Origin: Magnaporthiopsis rhizophila
Lineage: Eukaryota > Ascomycota > Sordariomycetes > Magnaporthales > Magnaporthaceae
NCBI GenBank assembly: GCA_003049465.1
Contig: PYSS01000010.1
Location: 62,001-126,000 of the forward strand
Reading direction: 5' to 3'
DNA: 64,000 bases
Below, piece after piece: positions 47,870 to 59,440 of this stretch; position 1 is the first letter of the stretch, and the number at the start of each line of letters is the position of its first letter. A program made the translations under genes and the position numbers. The notes beneath the pieces were generated by a model, which saw only the letters and a program-made list of their open reading frames with translations, ran no database searches and was not told the origin of the DNA.

Positions 47870-50800
47870 CTACGATGCTCCCTCGTTCTGCCTCCCCCGC
47901 CCGTAGTCCAGCGTGGCGACCTTCCCCCTCGCCCAAGTGCGCTGGGAATGCAGTTTGGTCAGATACATGCGCGACGACTCGTGTGGCATCCTCTGAACAT
48001 CCGCCGCAGGAATGAAGCTCGTCTTGATGGGCCCGCTCCACGGACGAAGGGCCAAGCTCGGCTGCTTGTCTGACGACTGTCCGCCGCCGCCACCGCCGCT
48101 GCCCGCCCCTTCGGCAATCGGAGGAGGGGGGGCCGAGATCTTGGCCTGGTCCATAAACCGCCCGGAGAGCAGCCAGTCCACCAGCTCAGGGTACGGACGC
48201 GAGGCGTCCAGTGCCGACACGGATGTGCCGTCTCGCCGGCGGACCACCAGTGCAGCTCCTCTGCGGACCAGCAGCTTGGCAAAGCCTACTTTGTTGGCGG
48301 AGCAGGCCAGCATCAACGCTGACCCGTAGGGGCAGCCGTCATGGTCGATCCGTGCTCCCAGATCAAGCAGATGCCCAAGTGCGAGCTTGGAATCCGGAAA
48401 AACGACATCCTGGCATACCAGGCAAAGGGGACTCCAGCCGGTTGTAGGATTCATGTTGAAGATTCGCTGGAGGTCTTGGGCTGACAGCCTTTTCCGGTAG
48501 AGCTTTTGTGACCGCAGCATTCCGGCTGTCACTGCATTGGCACCTTCCAAGTCCCATCGGAGCGGCCGGGACCTCTCGATAGCGAAGTCACCGTTCAAAA
48601 GCATCGAGGTGAACGAATGGTGTTGCATTGCCACATGGATTGCCGTATGTCCGCTGTTTTCCATATGGTGAGGGTCTGCACCGGCCTGAACTAGCCGAGC
48701 AAACGTTTGGGTCCTGCCGGCGTATGCCGAGTAGTAGATAGCAGTGCGGCCGTATTGGTCCGGCGCCGAATGGTCGGCTCCGTGTTGCAGCAGTTGGTCG
48801 ATGGACTGTTCGTTGGATATTTGCCTTGTGGTTCGCGAACATATCGACCTGAGGGAAAGCGAGGTTGCATAGCTAGATCTGGCCAGGCCCAAAATTCTGG
48901 AAACAAGATCCTTCGAGCCTTCAACCGTGTTTACATACTTGGGCGCTGCAGCTGCCATGAGGCAAGACTGAAGATAGCCCTTGCGCAACATGTCAGGTCC
49001 TGCTCCATGCTCCAGTAACAAATCAACAGCCCAGGTGCAGGCGTGATTGATGGCGCAGAGAAGTGGCGGCTCAACACTTCCGTTGAAAGAGGGACTAGAA
49101 TCCATAATGGTCCATATAGTCCGATAGTCACGGATATGCGGTCGACTGTGACGGGTTAGAAAAGAAATGTATTAGAAGATGATTGCACGCTGGATGCTGT
49201 TGCCATTGTTTTCAACTGATAGCCAACGCACCTTTGCTTGTCTCTATAGATTTCCATCTCATCCAGAAGGATTTTTAGGCCTTCCCTGTTACGCGAGCTT
49301 ATCGCAGTATTTACTAGAAACGGGTTGAAGATTTCCGCCCCCTGTTCCCGGTACTTGGCGGCGATGACCCTGTAAAGAGTTGGATCTGAAAGTGCGGGTT
49401 TACGCAAGCTTGTTGTCAAGGCAGAGCCACCTCCATGCTTGAGACAGGCCAACTTTATTGCAGAAGCGCCCTTGCCAAGGAGCCAGCGAGCGATCGGGAA
49501 GTTGTCGACGCGAAGGGCGCTCAGTAGAGGTGAGCAGCCTCCACAAGCCAGGTTGGTGTCAACTGGGCATCCTTTTTCCACCAGCTCCTGGCAGCGTTGC
49601 AGGTCGCCTTGTAGGATTGCGGTTTCCAAGGCCTCGGCCATTTTGCGGGAATCGAAATTGATCGTCCTTGCAGTGTCCAGGTTGATAGCCTCCTGTAGCT
49701 GGGTGATGATCTCACTGTTGCCTTTTTGGTATGCCACCGTTAACGGCTCCTCCAAGCCAAACAGTTTGCCAGGAGATGCTCCCGAGGAGAGGAGGGTGCG
49801 GACCACATCCAGATCGCCCGAGCGGATGGCCGTGTGGAGTGGCGTGTGGTTGTTCTTGTCCCGGGCATCCAAGCTCGCGCCTTGTGCGATGAGATGCTTG
49901 ACTGTGCGAGCGCCCCCACTTCCCGCCGCAAGGTGAAGGGGGGTGTAGCGCTCGGGGATTGTAGCCATGTGGACTGGGTTGGGAATGAGATCGTGTTTTT
50001 CGAAAAATGCCAACACGTCGAGGCGGCCTTTGGCGCAAGCGATTTGATAGCCGTTGCCATAAAAGATAATGGTACCGTTAGCGGCATGAACTCCTGCTCG
50101 ACAATTCCAGTCCAGTGTCCAGGCGTCGGTTTTGAACGACTCAAGCTCTTCGAGAATCAACGACCGTCCCGCGTAAGAGGCCGCTTGTATGACATTGTAC
50201 CCCAAGGCATCCTCGATAGTAGGGTCCGCCCCGCGTCGAAGAAGTGTCCGAAAAGTCTCCAGAGATTCTTGTCTAAGATGGCGCATGAGAGGGGTATCGC
50301 GAAGTCTATCGCCACTGCAGACATTTGGATCGGCGCCCCGGCTCAGCAGCTGCTCCACGAGCCATGGAAGGCCGGATTGACAGGTCCTGTGCAACAAGGT
50401 GAGTCCATTTACTGGATTGAGCCTGTTGAGAGGGTAGTTTCCCAAGTACTTAAATATCACATCGAAAATCCGTTGTGCCCCTTCCTCGTCTGGAAGTTTG
50501 GACGCACACATAACTTCGAGCGCGGTTAGGTCGTGTCTTATCGCTTGTAAGCTTAGCCCCTTTTCCAGGAGCTTGTGAAGGAGGTCTTGGTTAAGGTGAA
50601 AAAAGGCGCCGCATAGCAAAGTGTGGCTCATGGGACCATCCGCGACGACCGAGGCCCAATGCTGCGTGTTATCCACGAGAAGGCTGATGAGCTCGGTAGA
50701 TTTGGAAAAAAGCCAGAAAACTATCGCATCCTGGCCAAATGGACAGAGCATGGGTTGCAATGCCGCAACAGACCGTTCTATTTCAAACGCCGACGAAAAG

Positions 50801-53800
50801 CCTAGGCGGATGAGGTGGACGCCAACTGATTGAGCCGCCTCTCTGTCGCGATCGCTAATATTCGGAACATTAGGGCCAGGCCTTCGTGCCACTGCGCTGG
50901 CGTAAAACTCCCACACCAGGGCCTTTTCCGCAGCGGACTTGGGTCCGAGCTCCTTGAGAACGTCGGGGTTCGGCGCGGCTGCTTTTTCAAGGCAGCTGCG
51001 CAGGTAGATCTCGACTGGGAGTCTTCCATCCACCCGCGTTTCGCACTCCAAGGGCGTCACGGACTTGAGCACCTGGACCCAGCGGATGCTGGCCAACGCC
51101 TTGATGCGATGGAGTGGGTGGGCGTTTTCGCCACAGAATGCTTCTGCATCCAGCTCGACCAGGCGCTGCATCACAGATGCCGACCCCGACTCGAGCGCTG
51201 CGGAAACCAGCTTTTCTCGGGCCGCCCGTGGGTGTTCAGGTGGTCTGTAGTGGGACAGCATGAGGGTGGCCGTGTCTTCCAGCCCTTCCTCAAGTGCCAA
51301 GGTGAGGGGCGTCTCGCCCACGTCGTTGTCTTGGAAAAGTGCCTGGCCGACGCTTTCAGGCGGGAACCCGTCAAGGATGGCTTTTAATTGCTCCAGCTGC
51401 TGCTCGTAAGGCGAATAGTCATAAGCATAACGGTGGAGGATATTGTCCGTGTCCTTGTCCACCGACAGAAGGTCGAATCTGGCCGCGACAAACATGCTAA
51501 CGACCTCGTCGAAGACGACAGTGTCTGCCTCATTTGGTACTGGCCAAGTCCACAAATGCAGGGGCGTCTCGTTGAGCTGATTAACAGCCAGAAGGTCGCA
51601 CCCTTCATGAACGAGCTTCGAGAGGAGTGTTAGTTGCTGCCTGATGTCCATTGCCGGACCATTTAAGACAGCGTGGAGGAGGGTGTCTCGGCTCGGACTG
51701 TTGTCTTTCATGCTGGGTAGGTCGGCCCGCGGGTCTTTAAGCACGTATTGCAGCAAATCCAGATCAGAAGACCGGACAGCATTGAAAGCCAGCCGCTCGA
51801 GAGCTTCTTCGTTCATCGATATCCGGGAGCTGACATTCATGGGGTCGAAAGAAAACGGCAGCCCCCACTGGAACGCCTTGTTCCAAACTATGGAGCAAAG
51901 ACGCAGAGACGCGGGATGGTCGTCGATTTGCTCGTGCAAAGCCTGGACTAGTCGCTGAATGTCCTGCTCGAGCACTGAGCGGTGTTTTGGCAGACGGTCA
52001 TCCAACGAATCTAGGGAGTCTTGGTAGATGGCCATCTCGTCGTCCTCGGGCCGTGCGCCCGCATCGAGAACCTCGCAGACAACACCGAAGTTCTTAAGGA
52101 GTCGCGCCGTGATGAAGGCCGACGCTAAGCATGACTCCCCTTGGCGCTGGAAGGGAGCTTTTCCAAAGTCGGGATCGTGGGCGGCTACAAATCGAATGGT
52201 TTTCGGAACCCAGGTGGTGGCGGACTCGCCGGGAGGGGCCAAGGCCGCGTCGTACAGCCAGGTGTAAATGAAATCGTCATTCCCTGCTGTGTAAGATTGA
52301 GGATCCCAGTTGAATGATCGGACGCCCGCGATGGCGCACTGGATCGGGGTTCCAATAGGGCTTTTGAGATCGAACCGAGTATGCTTAAGTAGGGATTCAC
52401 ACAGCTCTTCGAGTGCTACGACTGCCGCCATGTGCAAAGGGCGGAAGTCTCGATGAAGTATGACAGGAAAGATTTTGGTCGTCTCCTCTTCGTTTAAAAA
52501 GGACATGAGATAGCCGAATGCCCAACGCACAAAGTTGGGTGTTTTGAGGCGGTCAAAAAGCTTGAGTCCAAGAGCGAGAATGTCTTGGTTATCCCAAAGT
52601 CCCCTCGAATAGTCGGTCCAGTATGTGTGCGCGTAGTATAGGAGGCTGTAACGATCACAGCTTTCTTGAAGATGGTGGTAGTGGTCATCGATAGTTGAAG
52701 GCAGGCGGGTGTTGAAATTGGGGAGGGTTAGGAACCGGAGAAGCTGTTTCGTGAGAAGGAAAGCGCAACGCTGCCTGGAGATTTTAAAACTACCGAGCCT
52801 ATGCTCGTCAAGGTAGCCTTCGTCCTCGAGAAAGTCTTGAACCGACTTGTGGGCAAAGACGAAGGCAGACCCGTCGGGTAGCTTCCTAACGAGGCTGCTG
52901 CAAGGGGCCGAAATGGCCTCTTCGTGGACTATATTGGTGGGCTCAAACATTCCCGTGTCCGGGATGGAAAGGATCTCTCTGAGCTGTGGAAGGGTGAGCC
53001 TCGGAGACGAGTAGGCAATAAAGTTGAGCGACATCTCTACACGCTGGGCATGCATTTTGTTGATCCTCTTAAGAATCCGTGTGTAGGTCTCGGGGAGGCC
53101 AGGAGGCAGTCGAGTCAAAGCATTGCGGCATTCCGGATCGCTGTGACACTCTTCCAGATGGTCCAGCTGGCAGGTAACCCATCGAAACCTGGAGCACGAT
53201 GTCAATTTTGGTCAGCCCTGGGTGCCCTTGCGCGCACGCAGCATGACCGGATTAAAGTTAAACTTACATGCCACCAGCCCCTTTGATAAGTGCGTCACCG
53301 ATCTCGTTTTTCAGGGACGGGTCGTTGAAGCGCAATCTGCTAGTCTGCAGCCGCTCTGCGATCTGCGCCGACACGTACTGGGCCAGGTCTTCGGAGTGGG
53401 CCAGGATCTCGAGTTCGACGAATCGATCGCCAATGGTGCGCCTGATATCGGCTTCGTCTCGACTGAGGATGGCGACGGACATGGTTTGCTGACTGCCCGC
53501 TTCCGGCAGGAGAGCCTGGATGACGCTCCTCAACCGCTTTCCACACTCGTCCAGGCCATCAACAATGACGTACGTGTTGCCGTAGAGAGCTGCCATGTCG
53601 GCGAGAAGGGGCTTCAGACCGTCGACGCTCGGCCGCTTGGGCAGGCCTGCCGCGGGGTGGAGATGGGAGTAGTACGCCTCGAGGAGCTGGTAGGCGGCGT
53701 CACTCTGGCGAGCCAGCTGTGAGACCAAGGCCCCCAGGATGTTGACCACCTCGAGGGTCTCGCTATCTCGATAGTCGCAGAAGAAAAAGGCGACGGCCGA

Positions 53801-54694
53801 GTTGATACTGCTTCGCCTGAGGGCTTTCTCGATCATGTTGCCCGCCAGGACCGTCTTCCCCGCTCCTGGGATACCCCGTAGCCACAGCTTTGACGCCGGC
53901 TCCGAAAGCCAGTCCTTGAACTCGGGCAGCTCGAGAAGCCACAGGCCGGTGAGCGGATGACGGAGAGCGAGGCTGGCATCGTAGTACTTTTGTGGGTTGA
54001 CCTTCTCGAAAAACGCTAGGATCTTCCGCCTCTCCGAATCCTCTTGGATCCGCGTTGTAATTCTCCGCATGTCACCCAGCTCTGCGGCGATCTCATTCAC
54101 AGAGCACTCAATTTTTGCGGTCATGGCGAGGCTTGCCAGCAGCCCGTTCATGGTGTCTGCGGAGAGGGCAAGGGTGATGCTGTCTTTGTGGATGGAGAGC
54201 TCTCCTGTTTTTGGTATCGCAATTTTTTTTTTTTTTTTTTTTTTTTTCGTGTCAGTTTGAGCTCTGAAGTCAGGGGCAGGACGGGCTTGGCTGGGGATTG
54301 GCGCCGACTCACCCATAAGATCGGCGACGGCTGAACTGGAAAAAGGCCATTTGAGCTTGCGCTGCAAGGCGTCGAGCGTGCTTGGGCCCTCTAGGTCTTC
54401 TAGAGCCTTGGTCACTGGCCTCTCGATCTTGGCTAGGACGCGACGGCAGCCTTGGATATGCTCCATGCGAAGGGTGGGATCGATGGTTTCACCCTCGAGC
54501 GCCTGCGCTAACAGTGACAAGCGGTGGAGGGTTCCGCTGATCAAGCCGACCTCGGCGGCCAGGGTCTCGATGTCATCCGCCGCGTGCTTGACCTTCTTTG
54601 CGTATTTTCCGATCTTTTTCAGGCGGACGTAGACGACGTCGGCGAGAGAAATGACCCCGCCGATGCTGGCGGCGATGGAAAGAGGGTCGGCCAT
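47870..54694 (-). CDS. Giant STAND (NLR-like) protein: Helo-like N domain, NACHT, ankyrin repeats
   Basis: Four exons (54694-54313, 54204-53268, 53188-49232, 49145-47870) encode about 2,183 residues. Introns are 108, 79 and 86 nt, with donors GTGAGT, GTAAGT and GTGCGT; joins restore continuity (DLM-GELSIHKD, GGM-FRWVTCQLDHL, DKQ-SRPHIRDYR). The N-terminus (MADPLSIAASIGGVISLADV) is the Helo-like fungal STAND N-terminal domain, often linked to cell-death signalling. A NACHT NTPase follows, with Walker A GIPGAGKT at about 238-245 and a Walker-B-type YVIVDGLDECG at about 338-348. A winged-helix/GPI-inhibitor-like region (PPGLPETYTRILKRI, FVFAHKSVQDFL) leads into very long ankyrin repeats (YTPLHLAAGSGGARTV, HTPLHTAIRSGDLDVV, YGRTAIYYSAYAG). 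The ankyrin part is probably a ligand sensor, as in fungal NLR-like receptors for non-self recognition; the ligand is unknown. No lesion was found. Confidence 0.88.
54205..54312 (-). other. Frame-preserving intron with poly-A tract in the STAND gene
   Basis: The 108-nt intron 1 has a consensus GTGAGT donor and an AAACAG acceptor. It contains an A-run of about 25 (54223-54247 on the plus strand as T) and no stop codon, so unspliced RNA would encode 36 extra residues including eight lysines. Confidence 0.75.
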
Positions 54695-55244
54695 GGAGAC
54701 GATTGCAGGCAGACAAGATGCGAACGGTTCAGTGACGTCTTGGGTGGGTTAGCGGGATAAGAGTGCACAGGCTTTGGACGGACCGAGACAAAATGGCGAG
54801 GAAGGGCAGATGGAGATGGAGATGGCGGAAAGGAATGCGTTGCCGGGAAGGAGACACCGGGCGAGGGGAGAGCGGGCTATGCAAACGCCGGAAGGGGCGG
54901 TGCGATGCACCTGGATCTACCTTGCCTCCGATTGGGCGCCTGCCCAAAAGATGCAGTTCAGGTAACGGGAGCTTGGCGTCAGACACGAGGATGGACAAAA
55001 TGGATTCTATCGAGAGCAGCCTGAGCTAAATCACATGAAGTAGAATTAATTTGGTATCGGTACGATGCTCGGCACTACACAAAGGTGCCTCACACCCTTT
55101 TTCAGAAGAGGCTATCGAGAGCTTAGGTGGGCAGGCGCAAATGCAATAAAATATATACAGTGAGAATAGAAGAGCGTCCAACAAAAGACCCGAGTGTGGA
55201 GCCCGTCCGGGAAACAACGGCGAAAGCCACCAGGCGCAGCGTCC
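54695..55244. other. STAND gene promoter and 3' flank of LPMO gene
   Basis: 550 bp; no gene recognised. Confidence 0.4.
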
Positions 55245-56057
55245 CTAATAATGCGCAGACCGTCGCGTGCGCAGCGGCGTGCAGTCGCCATCGCTAGACC
55301 GCCCGACTAAGTTGGGTGTATGGTCCTCGCATGCGTTAGGCCAGGTGGCCGGCCCCGGCGCGACGTAGCTCTGCGGCGGCGGCCAGTAGATGTTGATGAG
55401 GATGCCGGGCTCGCTGCCGTTGTACGCGCCGGGGAACCTGACCGTGGGCCCGGGCTTCCCCGTCCCGCTGCCCGTGACTTTGAGCTGGGCGCAACCGATG
55501 TAAAACTGCGCGCCGCCCGCGGTGCCCGCGCCGTGCAGGCCGATGTGCTCGGCGCGCATGAGGTAGTCTCCTGGTGGCAGGTTCTTGGGCAGCTTGAAGG
55601 TGAAGCCCGTGATGCCCTGGCTGTTGGGGAAGGTGGCCCACAGCGGCCCGTTGGTGGACGAGAAGCCGGCGGTGGTGAGGCTGTAGACCTTGAACCAGTC
55701 GCCGTCGCCCCGGTACTGGCTGGCGGCCACGCCGCTGGGCGCTCGCGACAGGTAGACGGCCTGCGGGCCAGGGTGGCCGAGCGCCGAGTTGACGAGGAAG
55801 CCGACCTCGTCGCCGGGCGCGACCGTGTACGTCTTGGTGGCGGCCATGATGTTGGCGTCCAGACCGCCCTGGTTGCAGACCATGTGCTCGGACCGCACGT
55901 TCTGGATGGGCGAGTTGGAGTTGGTCGTCCGCCGCACGTACTCGTACGGGCCCGTTGTCTTGCCGTTGACGACCAGAGACTCGAAGTTGTAGTGCGCCAG
56001 GGCCGTGGGGAGGACCCCGGCCGCGGCGAGGAGGGTGGCGAGGGTGTTGCAGCGCAT
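55245..56057 (-). CDS. AA9 lytic polysaccharide monooxygenase (GH61 type)
   Basis: Single exon, 270 residues. The signal peptide (residues 1-21, ending TALA) is followed directly by His22 (HYNFESL), which becomes the N-terminal copper-brace histidine. The second copper His is in SALGHPGPQAVYLSR (mature His74), and the axial Tyr and active-site Gln are in GAQFYIGCAQLKV (mature Tyr165, Gln163). MRAEHIGLHG adds the conserved second-sphere His. It is an extracellular copper enzyme that oxidatively cuts cellulose or related glucans. There is no cellulose-binding module. The end is unusual: after the common PGPATWPNACEDH the chain continues with about 25 polar residues (LVGRSSDGDCTPLRTRRSAHY). A TATAAAA lies about 100 bp upstream. 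Absence of introns is less common for this family. Confidence 0.95.
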   Translation of the reverse strand: MRCNTLATLLAAAGVLPTALAHYNFESLVVNGKTTGPYEYVRRTTNSNSPIQNVRSEHMVCNQGGLDANIMAATKTYTVAPGDEVGFLVNSALGHPGPQAVYLSRAPSGVAASQYRGDGDWFKVYSLTTAGFSSTNGPLWATFPNSQGITGFTFKLPKNLPPGDYLMRAEHIGLHGAGTAGGAQFYIGCAQLKVTGSGTGKPGPTVRFPGAYNGSEPGILINIYWPPPQSYVAPGPATWPNACEDHTPNLVGRSSDGDCTPLRTRRSAHY

Positions 56058-57187
56058 TTTTGGACGATGTCCGGCGGGTAGAGTAGGGATATGAGACGAT
56101 GGGCTGGTGAGACGGGGTGAATTAGGACGGGACGAAAAAAGAAGGGATCACCATGGCATTTTATATCCCTCGAGCCCGGTTGAAAAGATGCTGGCTGTTT
56201 TGTCAACAACATCTAAGAAGCTTCCGTGGGCCACGTGAGACATCTGGGCAGTCCTTTTCTCGGATCCTATGCCACCGTCGCGATCCACACGGATCTGTCG
56301 ACAGCAGGTGCCGGCATGCAACGTGTTATTCCGTCTGCGGAGGCGCATCTCAACCAGTCACTGGGCGTAGGCGGCCTGGTGGTGCCCAGGGGATGACCGC
56401 CCATGGACGTCGAGTCGGAGGAAAACAGTAGACATCACGTGTGGTCTTACTGGCTGGTGGCCGCGGCCGAGTGTCCCGAACGGTCGATGCGGCGTCCTTG
56501 CTGCCGCCCCTCACGGCGAGACAAGCCCGCCAATCAGCACAGCCGGCCGGGATTCAGGGGTAGGAGCGCGGGAACGCGGGCCCCAAACCGCTCATCCAGG
56601 GTATCCCGGCAAGGATTGAGCGATGGGGAGAAGATAAAATGAGCCAGGAATAAGACAAGGCACGTTTTAGAATTGCTTGATGATGATTGCAGGTATGCCG
56701 GCCCATGGGTGGACCTGCGAATTTCCTCGAAGCACAGCTCGGCATCAAGAAATGTGTGCAGATGTCGAGGTGATTAGGGATTGAGCTTCAGGCGTTGCGA
56801 GAACATGGGTCTTCCCTCTGCCGCGCGCTTGGCTTCCCAGCCAGGTCAGGGGATAGCATGTTCCACATGGCGAGCCAAGTAGTGGGTGATCGGATGATCG
56901 TTCCGCGCAGGGCTGCCATGTGCACAGGCAAACATGATCTACGCCAGCTCTGAGCGGCGAGGAACGGACGGCCATTTGTCGACAGGGTGCCTCGCGCTGT
57001 TGATACCGCGCCGGCCGGCCGAACTCCGGCAGCGGGCCGTGTTCCTCTTATGTGCTGACTGCCCTAACTGGCCCAGGGAAATGGCAGATCCTTCCGTGAC
57101 CCGGAAAATTGCAGGAGAGATAGGGAGCGGCCAAGACGTATAGATTGGATGGGAAATTCGGCTTCCTTCTATAAATCTTCAGTTCTG
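56058..57187. other. Promoter region of LPMO and 3' flank of receptor gene
   Basis: 1.1 kb with no recognised gene; contains the LPMO TATA box at 56159-56165. Confidence 0.45.
56159..56165 (-). promoter_or_regulatory. Probable TATA box of the AA9 LPMO gene
   Basis: TATAAAA on the minus strand, 102 bp upstream of the ATG at 56057, a typical distance for a highly inducible fungal secreted-enzyme gene. Confidence 0.6.
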
Positions 57188-58844
57188 TCACGCCGTAGAG
57201 CGGGCGATAGTACGTGCTATTGCTTCAGGGACAATCGCCACCGAAGACCGCACGTCACCAATGGCAGCACCCCCTTTACCCCTTCCACTCCTAGGTGAGG
57301 ATACCACAGACTGGCAGCCCGAAAGCATGCTCTTTAACGCCGTCTTCTCCCCAGAAGTGGTGGTGGTGGCTCCGGCCTGGGCCGTCCCTGCGTCGGTAGC
57401 CCTCTCTTCGTCAACGACCACAACCCCTCCCACAACGCCCAGTCCTTTGAAGCTCCTGATCCTGCTCCTCCATTTTTCGGCAGATCTGGAAACAGGATCC
57501 TGCTGCATGTTCAGGTGGCTGGCAGCTTCTAGATTGAGGAGCTTTCTGAGAGGCTCGATTCGAAAAGCGACCTGGTGGAGATGCGGCACACAGCTGCAGA
57601 TGATCAGGGTTCCGACTTCGACCTGACACCATATCACCGCAATAGCTTGCTCGTCTGCAAAGACCGCGTAGGAGTCAGCGGCCACTCTTGGTCAAGGACA
57701 CAAGCACTGGGATCTGGGAGGTAAACATACGGGGATCGTAATCTTCTTGCACCAATCTTATGATGGCAAAAAGCCGTGCCACTGAAATGACGCAAGCACT
57801 GTAATGGCCAGTCCAAAGAGACGGCTGCGTCAGTAAGGGTTGATCTGTGTCAGTCCGGGGCAGGGGTATTGAGGGGAGACTGTCAGACGCTTACAGGAGT
57901 CCCAGCGATAGCATGGCGATGATGTCTATTTTCTTTGCTGTCGTTGTGAAGCTCAAGTTCCAGACAGCCGGGATAGGCTGCAGGAATAATATCAAGTTAG
58001 TAGCGAAGTTGAAAATGAACTGTGGTTCTCTCGGGAGAGGCGACACGGCCCATCAGCAAGACACGGCTGTAGGTAGGTGCAGGATAGACCGATACGCACA
58101 CCGCAAATCCACATGGGCGTAAGCCTGTAACATGCCCCGTCGACACCGGGCTTCCACTGGGCCTCGATAGGTACGCACTGAAATACCACCACGCTCACCT
58201 CCTCGATTGCCTGGCAAGCAAGGAAGATGAGAACCGCGGTGTTCAGCGGGACGACCCAACCCCGGCTAGTGTGCTGCAGGAATCGCATGTAGAGGACGGC
58301 GTAGGAGGCCTTGACGGACGTGACGGCGAAGCTCCAGGTGATGGACCCGACGAGCCCGGAAAGCAGCCTCATGGTCTCCATGTTCTCGGGAGCAACCCCG
58401 GATAGAGTCTTGCCGAAGTCGTATCTTGTGGCTGGGAACTTGTCAGTCGGGCCAAGCCAAGGGCGATCAGATATGTTTGGAGTACAAACCAAGAGCTTCC
58501 GACGTGCACATGCCGATGTAGCTAGACTGCAGGAGCGTAGGTCGGTGGCCGTTGTCAGTAAAAGGGCTGGTGTGAAGACACTCAGACGTAGTAGGTGTCT
58601 GCTCACCCAGCCAAAGCATAATAGGCCTGGAGGTTGCGTGTAGAAGCAAGTCAGCCGGAAGCCGGGTCGAGCAGCAGCCGCGGTGACAATACTGACCGTC
58701 CTCCCATCCGAAGCGGTGCTTGATGGCCAACATGGAGAGCCTGACGGCCATGAAGGCAACTGTCAGGCTCACCATGGTGGCTGTGGTGGTCCTGACCAAC
58801 GGTCCGACGTCCTGGACGGGGCCGGAGGGAGCGGGCTCGGCCAT
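57188..58844 (-). CDS. Seven-helix membrane protein, fungal rhodopsin-domain (PTH11-like) family
   Basis: Pieced together from seven exons: 58844-58697, 58626-58607, 58526-58490, 58431-58100, 58019-57895, 57798-57731 and 57654-57188, total 398 residues with phases that agree throughout. The family pattern is visible: helix 1 ending in KHRFGWEDG, then TRYDFGKTLSG, SFAVTSVKASYAVLYMRFL, VFQCVPIEAQW, GACYRLTPMWIC, NLILFLQPIPAVWNLSF and VARLFAIIRLVQEDYDP, then VIWCQVEVGTLIICSCVP. Such proteins are candidate GPCRs at the plasma membrane, and one member (Pth11) senses plant surfaces. A cytosolic tail with Ser/Thr/Gly-rich sequence follows. The 20-nt second exon, the choice of start (in-frame ATGs also at 59012 and between) and the last acceptor are uncertain; the core from exon 4 to 7 is firm. 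Confidence 0.72.
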
Positions 58845-59440
58845 TATTGGTGGCGGGGACGTGGTGCTTTGGAGGGTGGTCTGCGGGACTGAGAGACGAG
58901 CCGGCGTCATAGGCGCCAACTTGCTTGGCTCGCTGGCTGGGCTCTGCGCTGCATCTTGTACCGTCTCCTGCGCGCTCGAGGGCCAGGGTGGCGATACTGA
59001 AAGAGGAACCACGAGGGGAACGCGAGAGAAAGGATCGAGGTTAACAGAATAGGCTCATAAAGGCGGGGGAGGGAAATGCTACAATGACACGGCATTGGGT
59101 GCGACAAGGGATCGTGGTCTAAAGTTGATGGGTGCTGGTGTCCCAGGCCTGTGGTACGTCGGCGCACGACTCGGCGGGAGCTGGACACAAGCTTTTGTCG
59201 AAAAGCTAAAATAAAACCCCGATCAGCGAGCTCGTGTAAGGCGGTGGTGAGCAGGGAGTACCCTAGATATCGTGAACGGAAGGGTCTGCGATTCGATAGC
59301 ACGGACGAGCACGGGACGTGGTTGGACGATACATTAAGTTGGAAGGAACGAGCAAGAATTCATGAAGTTGGTGGGCTGGATTGACTTTTGTAGCGGACAG
59401 TCTCGAATCGGGAAGGAACAAACGTGCCAGCCACAACGCC
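58845..59440. other. Promoter region of receptor gene and 3' flank of PL26 gene
   Basis: About 600 bp; the open frame may extend the receptor's N-terminus upstream to 59012. Otherwise nothing recognised. Confidence 0.4.

Noticed and set aside
49156..53205. Treating the long ankyrin frame as its own gene, separate from the NACHT exon and the 47.9-49.1 kb frame
   Set aside because: Splice signals with matching phase on both sides join all parts, and ankyrin sequence continues across the last junction.
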